Origin: Acanthaster planci
Lineage: Eukaryota > Echinodermata > Asteroidea > Valvatida > Acanthasteridae
Reading direction: 5' to 3'
Assembly (NCBI RefSeq): GCF_001949145.1
Contig: NW_019091370.1
Span: 1,212,716 to 1,264,661 of the forward strand
DNA length: 51,946 nucleotides
Shown here: one piece after another, positions 24,101 to 35,880 of the stretch
How the letters are laid out: every line of letters begins with the position of its first letter
Numbering within the stretch: the first letter of the stretch is position 1
Notes under the pieces: generated by a model
Databases searched by the model: none
The model's input: the letters and a program-made list of their open reading frames with translations, nothing else
What the model was told of the DNA's origin: nothing
Program-made: the position numbers and the translations under genes

Positions 24101-25813
24101 CTCAGGTGATTATGGCTCAGAATGAATATCGATGTGACGACGTGGTTGAATAGCTAAGAAGCAAAGCGGCACGGCATGGATCCTCTGCATTCACCCACAA
24201 TCCTTTGCCGTCGACCATATTTGCAGCCCTATACAAAAGGATATTCTTGGTACGGCAGGCAAAGTGCCCATCGATTGACGAAATTAAATTTTCTAGTGGT
24301 GGGTTTCGTTAGTTTGTTTGTACTGACTGAATTGTATTTGAATCTCACGGCGTGTAATATCACAGGCAAATTTGTGTTTCAATCATAATGCCCCGACAAA
24401 TTAAGATAGACAACACGATCAGTAGTCATGCATGGTGCATATTTGTAAATTTTCAGGGGGTTCAGTTTTTCCTGGCTGGGTACGAGACAACCAATACGCT
24501 TCTGACTTTCACCGCTTACCTGCTGGCTACCAACCAACACGTGCAGGAAAAGCTACACGCTGAAATTGACAACCTCGCTCCCACGAGAGACAACCTTGGC
24601 TATGACGTCATCGCCAAGATGGAGTATCTGGATATGGTGATCAGTGAATCACTGCGCATGTATCCTCCAGTAATCTTGTAAGAATGAGAAACTTTGAAAT
24701 CAGCCGAAGCTATTGTAGGCATCTTTTGTGTGATTACGCCCATTACCACAGGGCCCGTGTCTGGCTTTTCCTCTAACAGTCGTAATGGTTATACGTTTAG
24801 TTTAAAGACACCTTGGTATACACTGCAAATTTTAGTTTCAATTTCGATTTGGGCGAAAATTAGATATTTTAGTCTCAACACAACTAGTGTCAGAAAAAAA
24901 TTCCACCTGTGACACCAATTTTAATTGATTTTCTTCTTAGCCTTGAGCGCTTGTGCAACGAAACTGTGAGCTGTGATGGCTTTGTCATTGAAAAGGGTGT
25001 TACTCTGGTCGTACCCGTCTGGAGTCTTCATTATGAAGAAGAATACTGGAAAAACCCGACCAAATTTGATCCCGAAAGGTAAAGAAAATGAACAAGGAAA
25101 ATGCAAAATTCAAAAGTGCCTTGACAGACTGATACTGCTTCGAGACAGGAACTGGTTTGGAGCTAAATTCTTCAGCTTCGTGATAACTGATGTAAACTGT
25201 TGACGAGTTCAGATGTTGATTGCTCGTTTTCTTTAAAGGGAATATATACCTTCCGATTTTTTTACCTTGCGTTTAGTGCAACAGCGACTTAATAGCATTA
25301 AACTCTTCCCAATCGAAATGTAACGAAATGAAGGAACATTTTCCAGTGTGCTTCAGAGATTAATGTCTGCCATGTTTGCAATTCATTTGTAACAGAGTTA
25401 CTACCCCACTTGATTGTCATTATTTTATAATCATAGATTCAGCCCTGAGAACAAGGCAACAGTCCAGCCATTCACCTATCTACCATTTGGCTTCGGACCA
25501 CGGATCTGTTTTGGTATGCGCTTTGCCTTGCTGGAAGGCAAGATGGCGCTGGTACGTGTGATGCAACAGTATCGCTTTGATGTCAGCTCGGAAACCGAGG
25601 TAAGACGAGAAAGAAACGATCCTGTTTTCAACATTTTCAGCTTTGGTAAAGTCATCATTCTCAGCTCAGAGAAGTCAAAACAATTTCCAAGGCGGTTGAT
25701 ATAAATGAAACGTTAGGTTTTCCCTCTCTCGTTTCCAGATTCCAGTTCCTCTGGGTAAGGGCCTGCTCCTTGCTCCTGCAAAACTGATGTTGAACGTCTT
25801 CCCGAGAAACTAG
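18172..25813 (+). CDS. Gene C: CYP3-like cytochrome P450, 13 exons, 520 aa
   Basis: Microsomal P450 monooxygenase, tandem duplicate of gene B. Exons: 18172-18242, 18437-18530, 20157-20209, 20668-20764, 21988-22113, 22541-22629, 22946-23097, 23512-23651, 23962-24105, 24457-24677, 24941-25078, 25437-25599, 25739-25813. They sum to 1563 nt, and all exon lengths equal those of gene B. Membrane anchor MEVFGFGVSMTLFLVV. Signature residues: W129/R133, AGYETT from A329, E386/R389, and C466 in FGFGPRICFG. Intron 4 contains a trinucleotide array interrupted by a 97-base assembly gap; the gap is intronic and leaves the coding sequence intact. Intron 2 (1.6 kb) holds a CTCGAG-rich repeat cluster and intron 3 a foldback insertion not present in gene B. 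Confidence 0.95.
19128..19650. repeat. Cluster of CTCGAG-type palindromes in gene C intron 2
   Basis: GACTCGAGTCGAGTC and near variants recur many times in both orientations (for example 19141, 19484, 19511, 19574, 19633). At 19151-19250 they form about three imperfect tandem units of 28-33 bp containing TGTAACGTAGTGACTC. The whole block is absent from the much shorter intron 2 of gene B. It could be the decayed core of a mobile element or an expanded palindromic satellite. Confidence 0.75.
20248..20477. mobile_element. Foldback element in gene C intron 3, absent from gene B
   Basis: The left end AAATCCCGTGAACTATAGTG pairs with the right-end complement AAATCACGTGACCTAAAGTG. An inner pair, AATAAAGCCAATGG near 20338 and AATTGGCTTTATAG near 20398, extends the fold. 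Intron 3 of gene B (178 bp) aligns with both flanks but lacks this block (458 bp in gene C), supporting insertion after the B/C duplication. No clear target-site duplication seen. Confidence 0.55.
20810..21770 (+). repeat. Trinucleotide (CTG/TGG/TGA-type) array in gene C intron 4
   Basis: About 0.95 kb of CTG, GGT, GCT and GAT triplets in the same intron as the gene B array, interrupted by the N gap 20927-21023. The composition has drifted from the gene B array (more GGT and GCC, fewer TTG). Longer units recur, such as GGTGCTGATGGTG followed by GCCGCTGTTGATGCTGGTG (near 21170, 21305 and 21490). All frames read as low-complexity peptide, an artefact of the triplet period. Confidence 0.9.
20927..21023. 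other. Assembly gap (97 N)
   Basis: Run of N inside the gene C intron 4 triplet array, most likely a collapse or gap caused by the repeat itself. The true array length is therefore unknown. Confidence 0.99.
23219..23258. repeat. Pyrimidine tract in gene C intron 7
   Basis: CTTT-type microsatellite with TTTCTTTCTTTC core, about 280 bases upstream of the exon 8 acceptor. Too far away to be the splice polypyrimidine tract. Confidence 0.7.
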
Positions 25814-26240
25814 CTCTCAAATATCTCTGGCCTGAGATGATTTACAATCCCTGAATATGAAATCTCAATCACCAGATTGCTATTCACATGGGCTTTCCAT
25901 TTTTGAAGACATTATTGTACAAATGCTAAATGCTTCTGCAGTTTAGTACCCACGTTTACTATCAAATCGCTGTTATGTATTTTAAAACGTTAATGGAATG
26001 GATATCATGTGCTAACATAATGTCCATTCCATTACCGTTTTAAGAAAACGAACCCTCTACCAAGTTTAATACTCACCTGATGTTAAGCTTTCCTTTTGTT
26101 AAGCAAGGGACACTTAATTTACACCACATCATCTTTAAAAGCTGTAGATATGACAGCCACTCTTGAATGGTTAATGCACCTGAGTTACGAATGAAAATTT
26201 GCATGGTTTCATGTGTAAGGTATAGGAATGAAAAGAAAGA

Positions 26241-26246
26241 AATAAA
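26241..26246 (+). terminator. Polyadenylation signal of gene C (AATAAA)
   Basis: Canonical AATAAA about 430 bases after the stop codon, in the context GAAAGAAATAAAATCAGC. The gene B counterpart near 16070 reads GAAAGAAAGAAAATCAGC, so the signal is missing there. Confidence 0.5.
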
Positions 26247-28483
26247 ATCAGCATACGTAGGTTATTATTTCATTTTCCCCAATTAATTATGGATTAGTGA
26301 CGATTAGTAAAAACACAAACTTAGTTAAGATATTCGCTCAGATTTGACTTTTCCGTCACAATACTCGTAGGAGGCTGCGACTTAATCACTTAGCATTCGT
26401 ACCCCTCACCATCGGCTTAATCAATATAAATGAATCGAAGCCTTACTATAAAACCGGTAGAACCAACGGAAACACAATTGTAATGCCTGTAAGTAGGTTG
26501 CAATTCATAGTGTTAAAGAAGTACACGCAGTTTTAGTAACATGAAAGCAGTTTGTTCTAGAGTCACTTGTAGCAGAGTAATGTTATTCATTCATCGCATG
26601 AATAATATGATTTTGCCCTTCAACATGCATGTTTATGGCTTTTGTTGTCAAGTTTACGTAAAGATTGGTGTAATTTTGTTTTGTTTTTGTTTTGTCTTTG
26701 ACTGCGATAAATGTCACGGATATTTCGTAATTACTTTGCTTCAAAACAAATTTAACATTGTTTCATTTCAGGAATTCATTAAAAGATGAATTAGACATAA
26801 CCTACCGCATTATTACTGACGAAAACGTACCGTCAAAATATTCTTTTTAACGGAGACTTTTGACGTTTTCGTTTAAATTGTTATGTCATTACTTTCTTAA
26901 GTTCGTTATTTCATTTCAAAATGTGTTAGAATGCATTCAAGTTGCAGTAGAACACCATGATCAGAATTCATATGTTTTAGGCAGTAAACAGACTTTATGA
27001 GTTCGTTAAAAACAATATCCTTCGACTTTAAGGTATGGATTAAAATTTATTCCTGGGAAATTTAATAAACCCTGCAGGACTTTATTTTTGGTCTATTTAA
27101 CCACATGCCAAGTTCATTGTACACAATCGAACCGCTTACCCACATTGATATGGCTGCCAAGGTAAACAAGGCAAACAATCACACCGCGTGACTGTAGTTC
27201 AAAGAACTTTCTGACCAATTTGTTTTTAATGCACATGTTGGCTAGGTGGCGCACTAACCATTTCTGTCGAGGGAGCGGTGGCGTCAGTGCAGGGTTCTAA
27301 TTTACGGGGGGAGAGTTGGAGGCAAATTTTCTGGAGGCGGTTGCTCCGGTATCAAGTGGGCTGCGGGAGCAACGGGGCTTGCATATGAGAGCTTCAAGAT
27401 GGGCTGCTCACCTACCCGTGAACCCGGTCCCCTTTTTCCTTATTGAGACCATGGAGAGAGTTGATTGAAGTGTAATCAGACAAATCTGACATCACAGCCC
27501 TACTTAAAGATGTTAAATCAAATTCTTTCAAAAGCCATAAAAATATATAAGGTGGGTTATTGATCAGTTTGGTAATTGCCCGTTTAGATAGATGATCAGA
27601 TTTATGAAGGTAAGTTCGGGTCATGCATATGTCCGAAGTCTCTTTGGCAAAAACAAAGAAACGGAAAAGCAGAATCAATGACAATGACAAGGTACCGACG
27701 CCTTTGAATGATGGATATTAATGAGACACTTTACGCCTTATCAACGTTGTGATACTACTGTTAGGTGCGTGCCATGTGACCCCCCTGATTGACAGGAAAC
27801 CCTTCAAAGAACCCAAAGCACGTAGCTCATGGCGCTCATTTTTTCGTTGATAGAAAGGGTCCGTAAATCCATTTTTTTTACTGTTCTGAGAGGAAAATTG
27901 TGTGTTGTTCGTGGTGTCCTGTTTAGATCTTCCCGAAATTTATTTATGCTTCTACACTTTGGCATTTTACAAGGTCAGTCGATGAAAAATTCGGCGCAAT
28001 ATCGTCGTCTGCTCGCACGGAAAACCGTTGTCTGTTTGAAAATGAAGTGTGCATGCGCGTTTGTGATGAACGTTGTCTCTACGGGGCATGAACATACGTG
28101 AAAGGTCGTCTCACCCGGTTTTCGTACAAGGATATGTCGTCAACTTAGGCAGCAACGAAAGGTTGTTCACCTCGCCGTTGATCATACCCAACCCAGTAAC
28201 AAAGTGCACGGTAATCATATCGACCCGATGAATAGCAATTCAGTGGAGTATTTATGTCCAAAGTTAAGTCGGTTAGAGTTCGTCATAAGATAATATTGTC
28301 AAATGGAACAAACTGCTCCACTCGATATTTGTTCAAACACTGGCTTTCAGGTAAACAAAAGAGTTCAGGAGACCCTGTATGCAGTCACGCCAACTTAAAA
28401 TATGCACCCGACGACAAGGTATCTTTTGGTGAAGATTAAACGGTTCTGTGACATCATCTGAAAACTGTACAGGAGCTCGCAGG

Positions 28484-28491
28484 TATAAAAA
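28484..28491 (+). promoter_or_regulatory. TATA box of gene D (TATAAAAA)
   Basis: Good TATA box 76 bases upstream of the ATG, predicting a 5' UTR of about 45 bases. The spacing is similar to that of gene E (TATAAAT about 81 bases before its ATG). Confidence 0.6.
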
Positions 28492-28559
28492 TGAGACCCA
28501 ACATTTTCCGAGTCTAGTTTTCTGATTGATCGCCAGCTTGGTGTGAGCTAAGGCTGAAC

Positions 28560-31500
28560 ATGGAGCTCTTTGGATTTGAACTGTCCACGACGTGGGTCCT
28601 CGTCGCTTGCGTGGTTCTCATGTTGGCATGGTAGGTACTCAGACTTTGATAACGAGCTCTACTCCGAAGATGGTCGTTGCCTGGGATGAAACCGCAACAG
28701 AAGTAACCCCCTTCACCATGCAGCTTCAGGCATTAAGGGGGGGGCAGAGTATTAGCTAGGGGTGGTCACATCACAGAGAACATGGCAGTTGCCCCAGTTT
28801 CTCCCTTCAGTGGCGTAACTAGGGGTAAATTTCCCGGGGGGGGGACACCCGGTGGTGCATTTTTTTCAAGGGGGCACCATAAGCAAATATTCTGCAGCTA
28901 CAACGGAGAGGACTCACCAATTGAAAACGTGGGGGGCCAAAGGGGGCGAGTGCCTCTGCCCCCCCCCCGTTACGCCATTGGCCCCCTCCCCCAGATACTT
29001 CAGGTGAATCTGGCCTGACAACTCTTAGGGAATACTGAGGAAATTCAGGTGATTTTAAGTCCACGGGAAATTAATTCCCCTGTACCTCTACTTTTGGGGG
29101 TTAACGTAAGATAGTCAGACTTCAGTGTTTAATTTCTGTGCTTGCTCCTGTGCATAGCGTCGGGTATAGGTTAAGTATATGGTTGCTGGTTGCGCTGAGC
29201 CTCAAAATGGGGACGATCAACCTGGCGATTTATTCTTGTGATTAATTCCGCTCAGTTGAGCCCCGGGGCGTGTGTTGGCAGTAAAAACCAAAAACTGGTT
29301 CGGTTGTTTCTCTTTGGTTAACCGCTTTGCGGGTCTGAGTACTACATAGTCACGGTTAATTCTTCCCCATTTAAAATTACCAAGGACAATCAGAAGAATT
29401 ACAACCGAAACAATTCGGAATTGTGGTGCGTGCGTTGCGCACTGTGCGGGAGTCGTCGTCACCGCTTACTTCTCTACAGTCCTAGAGTACATGGGTATTC
29501 CCGGTGTGCCTCGTTACCCAGGTTTCAAGCCAGAGATGCGTCTGGTTCTTGCGAGACTGTCTAATTCCACTGGAAATGATAGGGTACTGTGAGTTGAGAC
29601 AATGTTGATAAATAGCTCCTTGACGTCCATTACTTGCCAGGTATGACCGGTGGTGTCATCAGTACTTCCAGAGGCGAGGCATCCCAGTGGCTGGCTACGT
29701 TCCTATTTTTGGCAATAGACTGCAATGGTTGAAGGTAAGACGGAAGAGGGACTTGATCATGTTGTGATATGTGACCTTGTGGTTTGTAATTGTCAAAATT
29801 GGGGGGTGGCTATCATGGCTTTTGCTGTGGTTAATGGTTCATAAAACCTATGAGGTCACTGGAAAATTTGAAGTAGAAACGTAACGTTTACCTTTAATCG
29901 AAATACGCTGACTTGAAGTTTATTTATCTTAAATGGGCGTAAAGTTCTCTGATTATCTTTAAAGAGTGAAAATTCTGTCTATTAAGTTGAACTCGAGAGA
30001 AACGTCAATATTTATTTTGTAGTACATATTCGAATTCCGACGGGTTCTTTTGTACTTTATTTTGTGTATTTATTGAATTCTATCCAACATTAAAAAGTGT
30101 TTCTGACTGGGTTAAACAAAATGCCACAAAAATATGGAGTGCTGTCTATAAACCAAAGTGTGACTTGTCAACGCAACAGGACAGTGACATTAAACATTTC
30201 ACCCCATTCCCTTCGTGTACTTTCTCCTTGATGCTTGCAGGGAATATGCCAGACGTTTGCAGGATACCACAAGGAGTGTGGAAAGGTATTTGGGTGCGTA
30301 TAATTGAAGTTTTCCAGTGAGGGACTCAATTTCCGAAGTGACCGGCTGTGTGCAACATTTTACGCCGCCAACGTGAACTGCACTCTGGCTGCAAACACAT
30401 CTCAGAGAATTAGAATAAAACACCATATATGAGGCCGAGCCAACTCTTACTTAAACCAACGAAGAAAGTCCCAACAATATCATCTTCATTATTGTCCCAA
30501 GTTTGCCAACCAAACATGAGTTGATGACTGAATCCACTTTGTCTAAATGTTTCTTCTTCATAGAGTCTATGACTTCCGACGCCCAATTTTGTTCATCAAT
30601 GACCCGGAGATTCTCAAGCATATTATGGTGAAGAATTTCTCCAACTTCTACAACCATACGGTAGGGTGTCCTTTGACTTTTAAAATTAAGTTACATTGCG
30701 CGCCTCAAACTAAAGCATCGAAAAATCTGCTTTAAAAATCCTGCTTGAAAGACAACGTGGGTGCAGTCCTGTTAGTTACCAAATGAAGAATCCTCAGATT
30801 GCACGAGTCTTTGCAATCTTTTGCTCTGCAGTCGAATCCCCTGATTAAGATGGATCCTTCACCAGTCGGTAGAGGCTTGTTCTTCTTGGAAAACGAAGAC
30901 TGGAAGAACATCCGCAACACGCTGACGCCCTCGTTTACGGCAGCTAAGATGAAATACGTTGAGTATAATCACCGCTTTTTGTTTTGCAACATTCAACATG
31001 ATGCCACATTTTAATTGGTAATTGCCTCTTTCGTTAAACTCGTCATCATCGTCTTCACCTGATGAGTTTGTTCCAATTTCATCTTCTCACAGATGACTCC
31101 GCTAATTAATGGGTGTTCCGACACTCTCCTGAAAAGTATCGACGAGGCACGAAGGGGAGACAAGGCCGTCGACTGCAGAGAGTGAGTCGGACCACGTGTT
31201 ATCCCCTTTGTGGGCGTGTCCATGGAAGAAAGCATTAGTGAAGATGCAGAATTACATGACAATATTTCTTGTACTCTTAAACAAGGAAACCAGATTGTTT
31301 CCTTTTTAATATTAGTGCTTCTTAAAACGTGGATGTCCGCCTGCAGTGATTGTGTCCTCAAATCCAGCCCCACCCCTCTAATATTGAACACAGACAATCG
31401 ACAAAAAATCGGGGCTAATATTTTGGTGAAAATTCGACTCGTTCCTTACTGCACGGCGAAAAACGAGACGTTTGTTCGCATGTAGAGTTCATCTTATTCC

Positions 31501-34500
31501 TATGAAAATGAGACGGCGCTTGTGTCTGACCAAACTCGTCGTTCAAAACACCAGCAGTGCGTACTCTGTGTAAAAAAACTCCCAAAATTCTCATTTTATA
31601 CTTTATTTAGGGTCTTCGGGGGTTTCACCATGGACGTTATTGCGAGTTGTGCCTTCGGCCTGAACGTGGATTCCCAGAAAAACAAGGACGATCCCTTTGT
31701 CCAGAATGCGAAGATCCTCTTAAGTGGGAGGGGTTTCAACAGTACCTGGGCCCTACTTGCCTGTGAGTATATACCCTAAACAATCGAAATATAATAGACA
31801 GCGCATCTCAACAACTTAGCAACATGAACGTTTAGACAAGCAACAACGACAAAGGTTAGGGATTTAATCTTTTAACCTTTGTTTTTGGGTGCTACACTAG
31901 CCTAACTTGTCCTCAGATGATCCGATGTGTATTTGATATTTATGGAAAATGTTTCAGTAAATCATACTTGTCGTCATAGTCGTCTAAATACAGGATATTT
32001 ACAATAGTGCGCCTCCAAGAGTTTGAAACGCGTTGACCAAGCACAGTCGACCCAATGCGCATTTGGAAATGGTTGACAGATCTCGTGTACTGTGATTAGT
32101 CAATGAGTTGCAAACTCTTGGAGGCGCACTATTGTGAATCGCCCGTATTCGTAACTTTGTCAAAAACGGAAATACTTCATGTTCGAGCTAATGGATATAA
32201 AGTAACATCGCCGTATTTCATTCAAACGAAAGGCATGAATATGCTGCTTAGTAGGCGTAATACCGGGAATTTACAGATTGTCAGTGTGAGCATTGGTCGT
32301 CTTGATCTAAATCGGGTCTCATTGTTTGGCAGCACTTTTCCCATTCTTGGCCCCCTGGTTCGCTCACTTTGGAATCGGCCTCGTTTTCGACCCGAAGAGC
32401 GTCAAGTTTTTTCTGGGCGTGACAGAGGCTGCATTCAAGATGCGTAAAGAGGAGGGCGCCACGACCTCAAAAGTAAGTAAACGACAGATAATCTAAACGT
32501 TGGGTCAAAATTTCGAGCATTTTTAATTCACCTTTCTTGAACATTTCCATGAACATTTCATTAGGTAAAAAAGAAGAAACACACGAAAATTGAGACGAAA
32601 AGTTTTGGTATAGCATCCATAAATGTTCATCTTCCTCCTACCTTAACAGCACATCGATCTGCTTCAGCTGATGCTAAACGCCCACAATGACCCTGACACG
32701 GATCCAGAAGACACGCCCATGGCAGAGGACGGCCTACGGACAGGGCGCGTGACCCAACGTAAGCCGCTGTCAACAAGGGATGTTATGGCTCAGGTATTCA
32801 TCCGACATTGGGTATTGTCGCAAATAATCAATTCGGTCAAATCACCCCCTATAAACCTGAGGTTATTTTCATTGAATTTCCCTGGTATTTTGTTTTTCTT
32901 GGATTGTGTGTCGATTTGACGGCACAGTTGAGTCAAGGAAACTACAAAAGTCAGCTGGAAATCGTGTTTCCAGTTCAAGGAAAATGATCATTGCTTTCTA
33001 AACTGCACAAAAATAAGTGAATGTCTACACTAGGTATGGATGGTAAACGGTTGTGTGTCAACGGGTTCATTGTCAGGCAGTGCAATTTTTCCTGGCTGGG
33101 TACGAGACAACCAACTCGCTGCTGACTTTCACCGCTTACCTGCTGGCCACCAACCAAGACGTGCAGGAAAAGCTACACGCTGAGATTGACAACCTCGCTC
33201 ACACGAAAGACAACCTTGGCTATGACGTCATCGCCAAGATGGAGTATTTGGACATGGTCATCAACGAGTCATTGCGCATGTACCCTCCACTTTCTTTGTA
33301 AGGAGACGAAGGTTAAATTCCGCTCGACTTTTATGCAATGGAAATTGATCATGGTCAATATTAGGACACCGTCCGATTTATACATCGCTATACTTGTCGT
33401 AATCATCCCCGAGCTGAAGTGCACCCCCAATCGGCGAAAGAAAGACATGTGGTTACAAGCGGGTTCGTGCACGCGTTCTGCAAGAACCCGCTTGTATCCA
33501 CATGTTTTCTTCAAATATGCAGGAATAAATTAGTTACGCGTCCTCAGCGTGCTTCGCGTCAAACGTGCATATACTTGCGCGCGTCATGGCGAGTGGTGAG
33601 CACAGATGCGTTCTGTGGTTATTTATGCCTGTGGGTGGTGAGTACCAAAAACACGCCCTCTTTTGTTCTGCTTGGAGCGGATTTCTAGCAGTGTAATTGT
33701 TCCACCGGAGAATTACAACATTCTCCGCATTTCGTTGTATTTTGATCTGGTGTTTTGTTGAATGATTTCCTCTCGTAGTACTGACAGACGATGCAACCAA
33801 ACACTAAACGTCGATGGCCTTGTCATTGAAAAGGGTGTCACTGTGTTCGTAGGCATCTGGAACCTTCATCACAATGAGGAATTCTGGACGAATCCAAACA
33901 AATTTGATCCTGAAAGGTAATTTATGAGCTAAAAAGATCTACACATAAACTGATGCAAGGTTTGGGATTTCAGTTTCGTCGCTGACATAAGCAGAAAGTT
34001 GAGCGACACTTCTTAAAAATACTCACAAAAAAGTCACAAGCAAATGGAAAAAAGAGAAAATAGGGAATATCTTGTATGACACTTTCCAGATGTGACCGCG
34101 ACAGTTTGAAATATCTCTTGTCGCAAAGTTGAATCTATATAAAACGTCGAATACATATTCAAGTATATCGCATACAAACATTGTTCGCATTTTTGTTCAA
34201 ACCGGTATATCCAGATTCAGCCCTGAGAACAAGGTGTCCATCAAACCGTTCACCTATCTACCATTTGGCTTTGGACCACGGATCTGTTTTGGTATGCGCT
34301 TTGCCTTGATGGAAGGCAAGATGGCGCTTGTACGTGTGATGCAACAGTATCGCTTTGATGTCAGCTCGGAGACCGAGGTAACACAAATTTAATACATCCG
34401 TCGTTCACTTATAATAATTATTTTTAGTTTGCGTAATACCTCAGTCAAAAACAGTCCATTAATCCATGATACACATGAACATGCACAATGTACAAACGGC

Positions 34501-34659
34501 CGATAGGTAAACTTTTACTACAATAATAATAAGAACTAACATCATTGCGTTTATTTTCGTGAATGCTTCTTGCTTCTTTTTTAGATTCCAATTCGTCTCA
34601 GTAAGACTGGACTTATTGCGCCGAACAAGTTGATGTTGGATATTGTCCCACGGAAGTAG
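28560..34659 (+). CDS. Gene D: CYP3-like cytochrome P450, 13 exons, 520 aa
   Basis: Microsomal P450 monooxygenase. Exons: 28560-28630, 29641-29734, 30241-30293, 30564-30660, 30832-30957, 31093-31181, 31611-31762, 32333-32472, 32650-32793, 33077-33297, 33779-33916, 34215-34377, 34585-34659. They sum to 1563 nt, in frame. The N-terminus MELFGFELSTTWVLVACVV resembles genes A and E, while the exon lengths are those of B and C. Signature residues: W129/R133, AGYETT from A329, E386/R389, and C466 in FGFGPRICFG. The exon 5 donor is a weak GTTGAG, chosen because only it keeps phase 0 with exon 6 (MTPLINGC). The exon 10 acceptor is the CAG before GCAGTGCAATTT, which preserves the 221-nt length; the alternative CAG four bases later would shift the frame. 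Exon 6 has GCSD where the paralogues have ECCD. The substrate region in exon 8 (PFLAPWFAHFGIGLVF) is distinctive. Confidence 0.94.
28808..28985. mobile_element. Foldback element with CAGTGGCGTAAC end in gene D intron 1
   Basis: The left end CAGTGGCGTAACTAGGGG pairs with the right end GTTACGCCATTGGCCCCC. The interior is rich in G and C homopolymer runs. Short elements with CAGTGGCGTAAC termini are a common non-autonomous DNA transposon type in animal genomes, as far as I recall. No coding capacity. Confidence 0.6.
31995..32147. mobile_element. MITE copy 1 (gene D intron 7)
   Basis: About 150 bp with near-perfect ends: ACAATAGTGCGCCTCCAAGA on the left and TCTTGGAGGCGCACTATTGT on the right. The interior continues the fold and contains GACCCAATGCGCATTTGGAAA, whose core is shared with copies 2 and 3. 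It ends in AATCGCCCGTATT. No open reading frame. Confidence 0.8.
33445..33505. repeat. Hairpin in gene D intron 10
   Basis: Inverted repeat with arms ACATGTGGTTACAAGCGGGT (33445) and ACCCGCTTGTATCCACATGT (33486), one mismatch by my reading, separated by about 20 bases. It is too short to be a typical MITE, and could be a structured intronic element or the tip of an old foldback element. Confidence 0.65.
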
Positions 34660-35389
34660 GTCACTCATCAGCACCAATATGACATGTGGATCTCCAAGCT
34701 TCTGCGCTCGCCTAATGTACAGTACAATATTACTGCCCTCCACAATCACGCACAGCGGAGCAATATTTGATGTACCAGACAAGTCACAAGGCACTTTAAC
34801 TAATCTAGATATATTTGCATGTTTGTCATCTTGCGCGGTAGTGTGTGTGCGTTTAGTTCCAGATTTGAGGATTTTTTCACTTTGTTCATGCTCCTGGTTG
34901 CATGGATGGATGCCCCCTTATCTATCAATACCATATTATATGAAATACATAAAATACATGCCTCAGGAAATTTGGTATGAAAAATATTAATTTTGCCAAC
35001 TTGTTAACTGAAATTGTCTGTACCAAAACAAAACATTATAATCCAGTGAGGAAAAGAGAATGTTAGATTTAAAGGTCTAATATACGTGACAAGTTGTAGT
35101 TAATGAATTGTTTATAAAGGGATGATTTATTTTACAGTAAAAGGTTAGAGCATTGTCTGAAATATTTTCCTTTAATATAGGCCTACTCTAAGATGTCAGC
35201 TTTGCATAATGTCTGCATAAGTTTTTCTTAATTTCAAGGTGATAATGATAGATTATTTTCTGTTTATAAAAAGCCACCAGTTCGATATTTCAAACAAGCA
35301 AGGTCATTCGGGAACAAAGCACGAGCGCGAGTCGGCGTATCCAGTCCAAGCGCAACAACAGAGGGCGTGTTGTTTGGAACCATAGGCTG

Positions 35390-35880
35390 AGTTCAGGCGG
35401 CTTGTTCCCGTATGTTCACGAACATTCGATTTGTTGTTAGTGGGTCGGCTGCTCGAACGCCGGGGAAAAACAAACAAAATGCAACATGGCGGCGTCCATG
35501 TACGTTACTCGAGAGTTAAGGCTTGGATGGGTTGATAAACAGGAACATTCATTTCTGTGTTTGGGAAAATAATTAATGTTATTGTTGCAAAACTTCCCAT
35601 TGTCTGCATTGTCTATGGCTTTGGAAGCCATCTCTCCACTTTTTGCAGCTGTTCAAAAATCAAAATNNNNNNNNNNNNNNNNNNNNNNNNNNNNNNNNNN
35701 NNNNNNNNNNNNNNNNNNNNNNNNNNNNNNNNNNNNNNNNNNNNNNNNNNNNNNNNNNNNNNNNNNNNNNNNNNNNNNNNNNNNNNNNNNNNNNNNNNNN
35801 NNNNNNNNNNNNNNNNNNNNNNNNNNNNACGTTCTTGAGTCGTGTTCCCGTCAAGAACAGACCGCCCGAACTCGACCGCT
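35390..35880. repeat. Inverted-repeat arms flanking an assembly gap
   Basis: The left arm starts GAGTTCAGGCGGCTTGTTC (35390) and the right arm, at 35829-35873, reads GAGTTCGGGCGGTCTGTTC on the complement. Between them lies about 240 bases of ordinary sequence and then the N run. This is probably a degenerate foldback element. Its outer boundaries are unclear. Confidence 0.4.
35667..35828. other. Assembly gap (162 N)
   Basis: Run of N in the D-E spacer, inside the inverted-repeat pair described above. No gene is interrupted. Confidence 0.99.

Larger units (their letters stand above)
25814..28559. other. Spacer between genes C and D
   Basis: The first 1.4 kb or so aligns in patches with DNA downstream of gene B, marking the 3' part of the duplication unit. 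The remainder, to the gene D promoter, is unique to the eye. The longest forward frame, at 27829-28101, has no recognised domain and I do not call it a gene. Confidence 0.5.

Noticed and set aside
33077-33080. Alternative exon 10 acceptor four bases downstream in gene D
   Set aside because: Using the second CAG would shift the frame. The first CAG gives the family length of 221 nt and the expected AVQFFLAG reading.
35486-35574. ATGGCGGCGTCCATG start resembling a housekeeping-gene first exon
   Set aside because: The frame stops after about 29 codons, no convincing donor or downstream exon was found, and it lies inside a probable foldback element.
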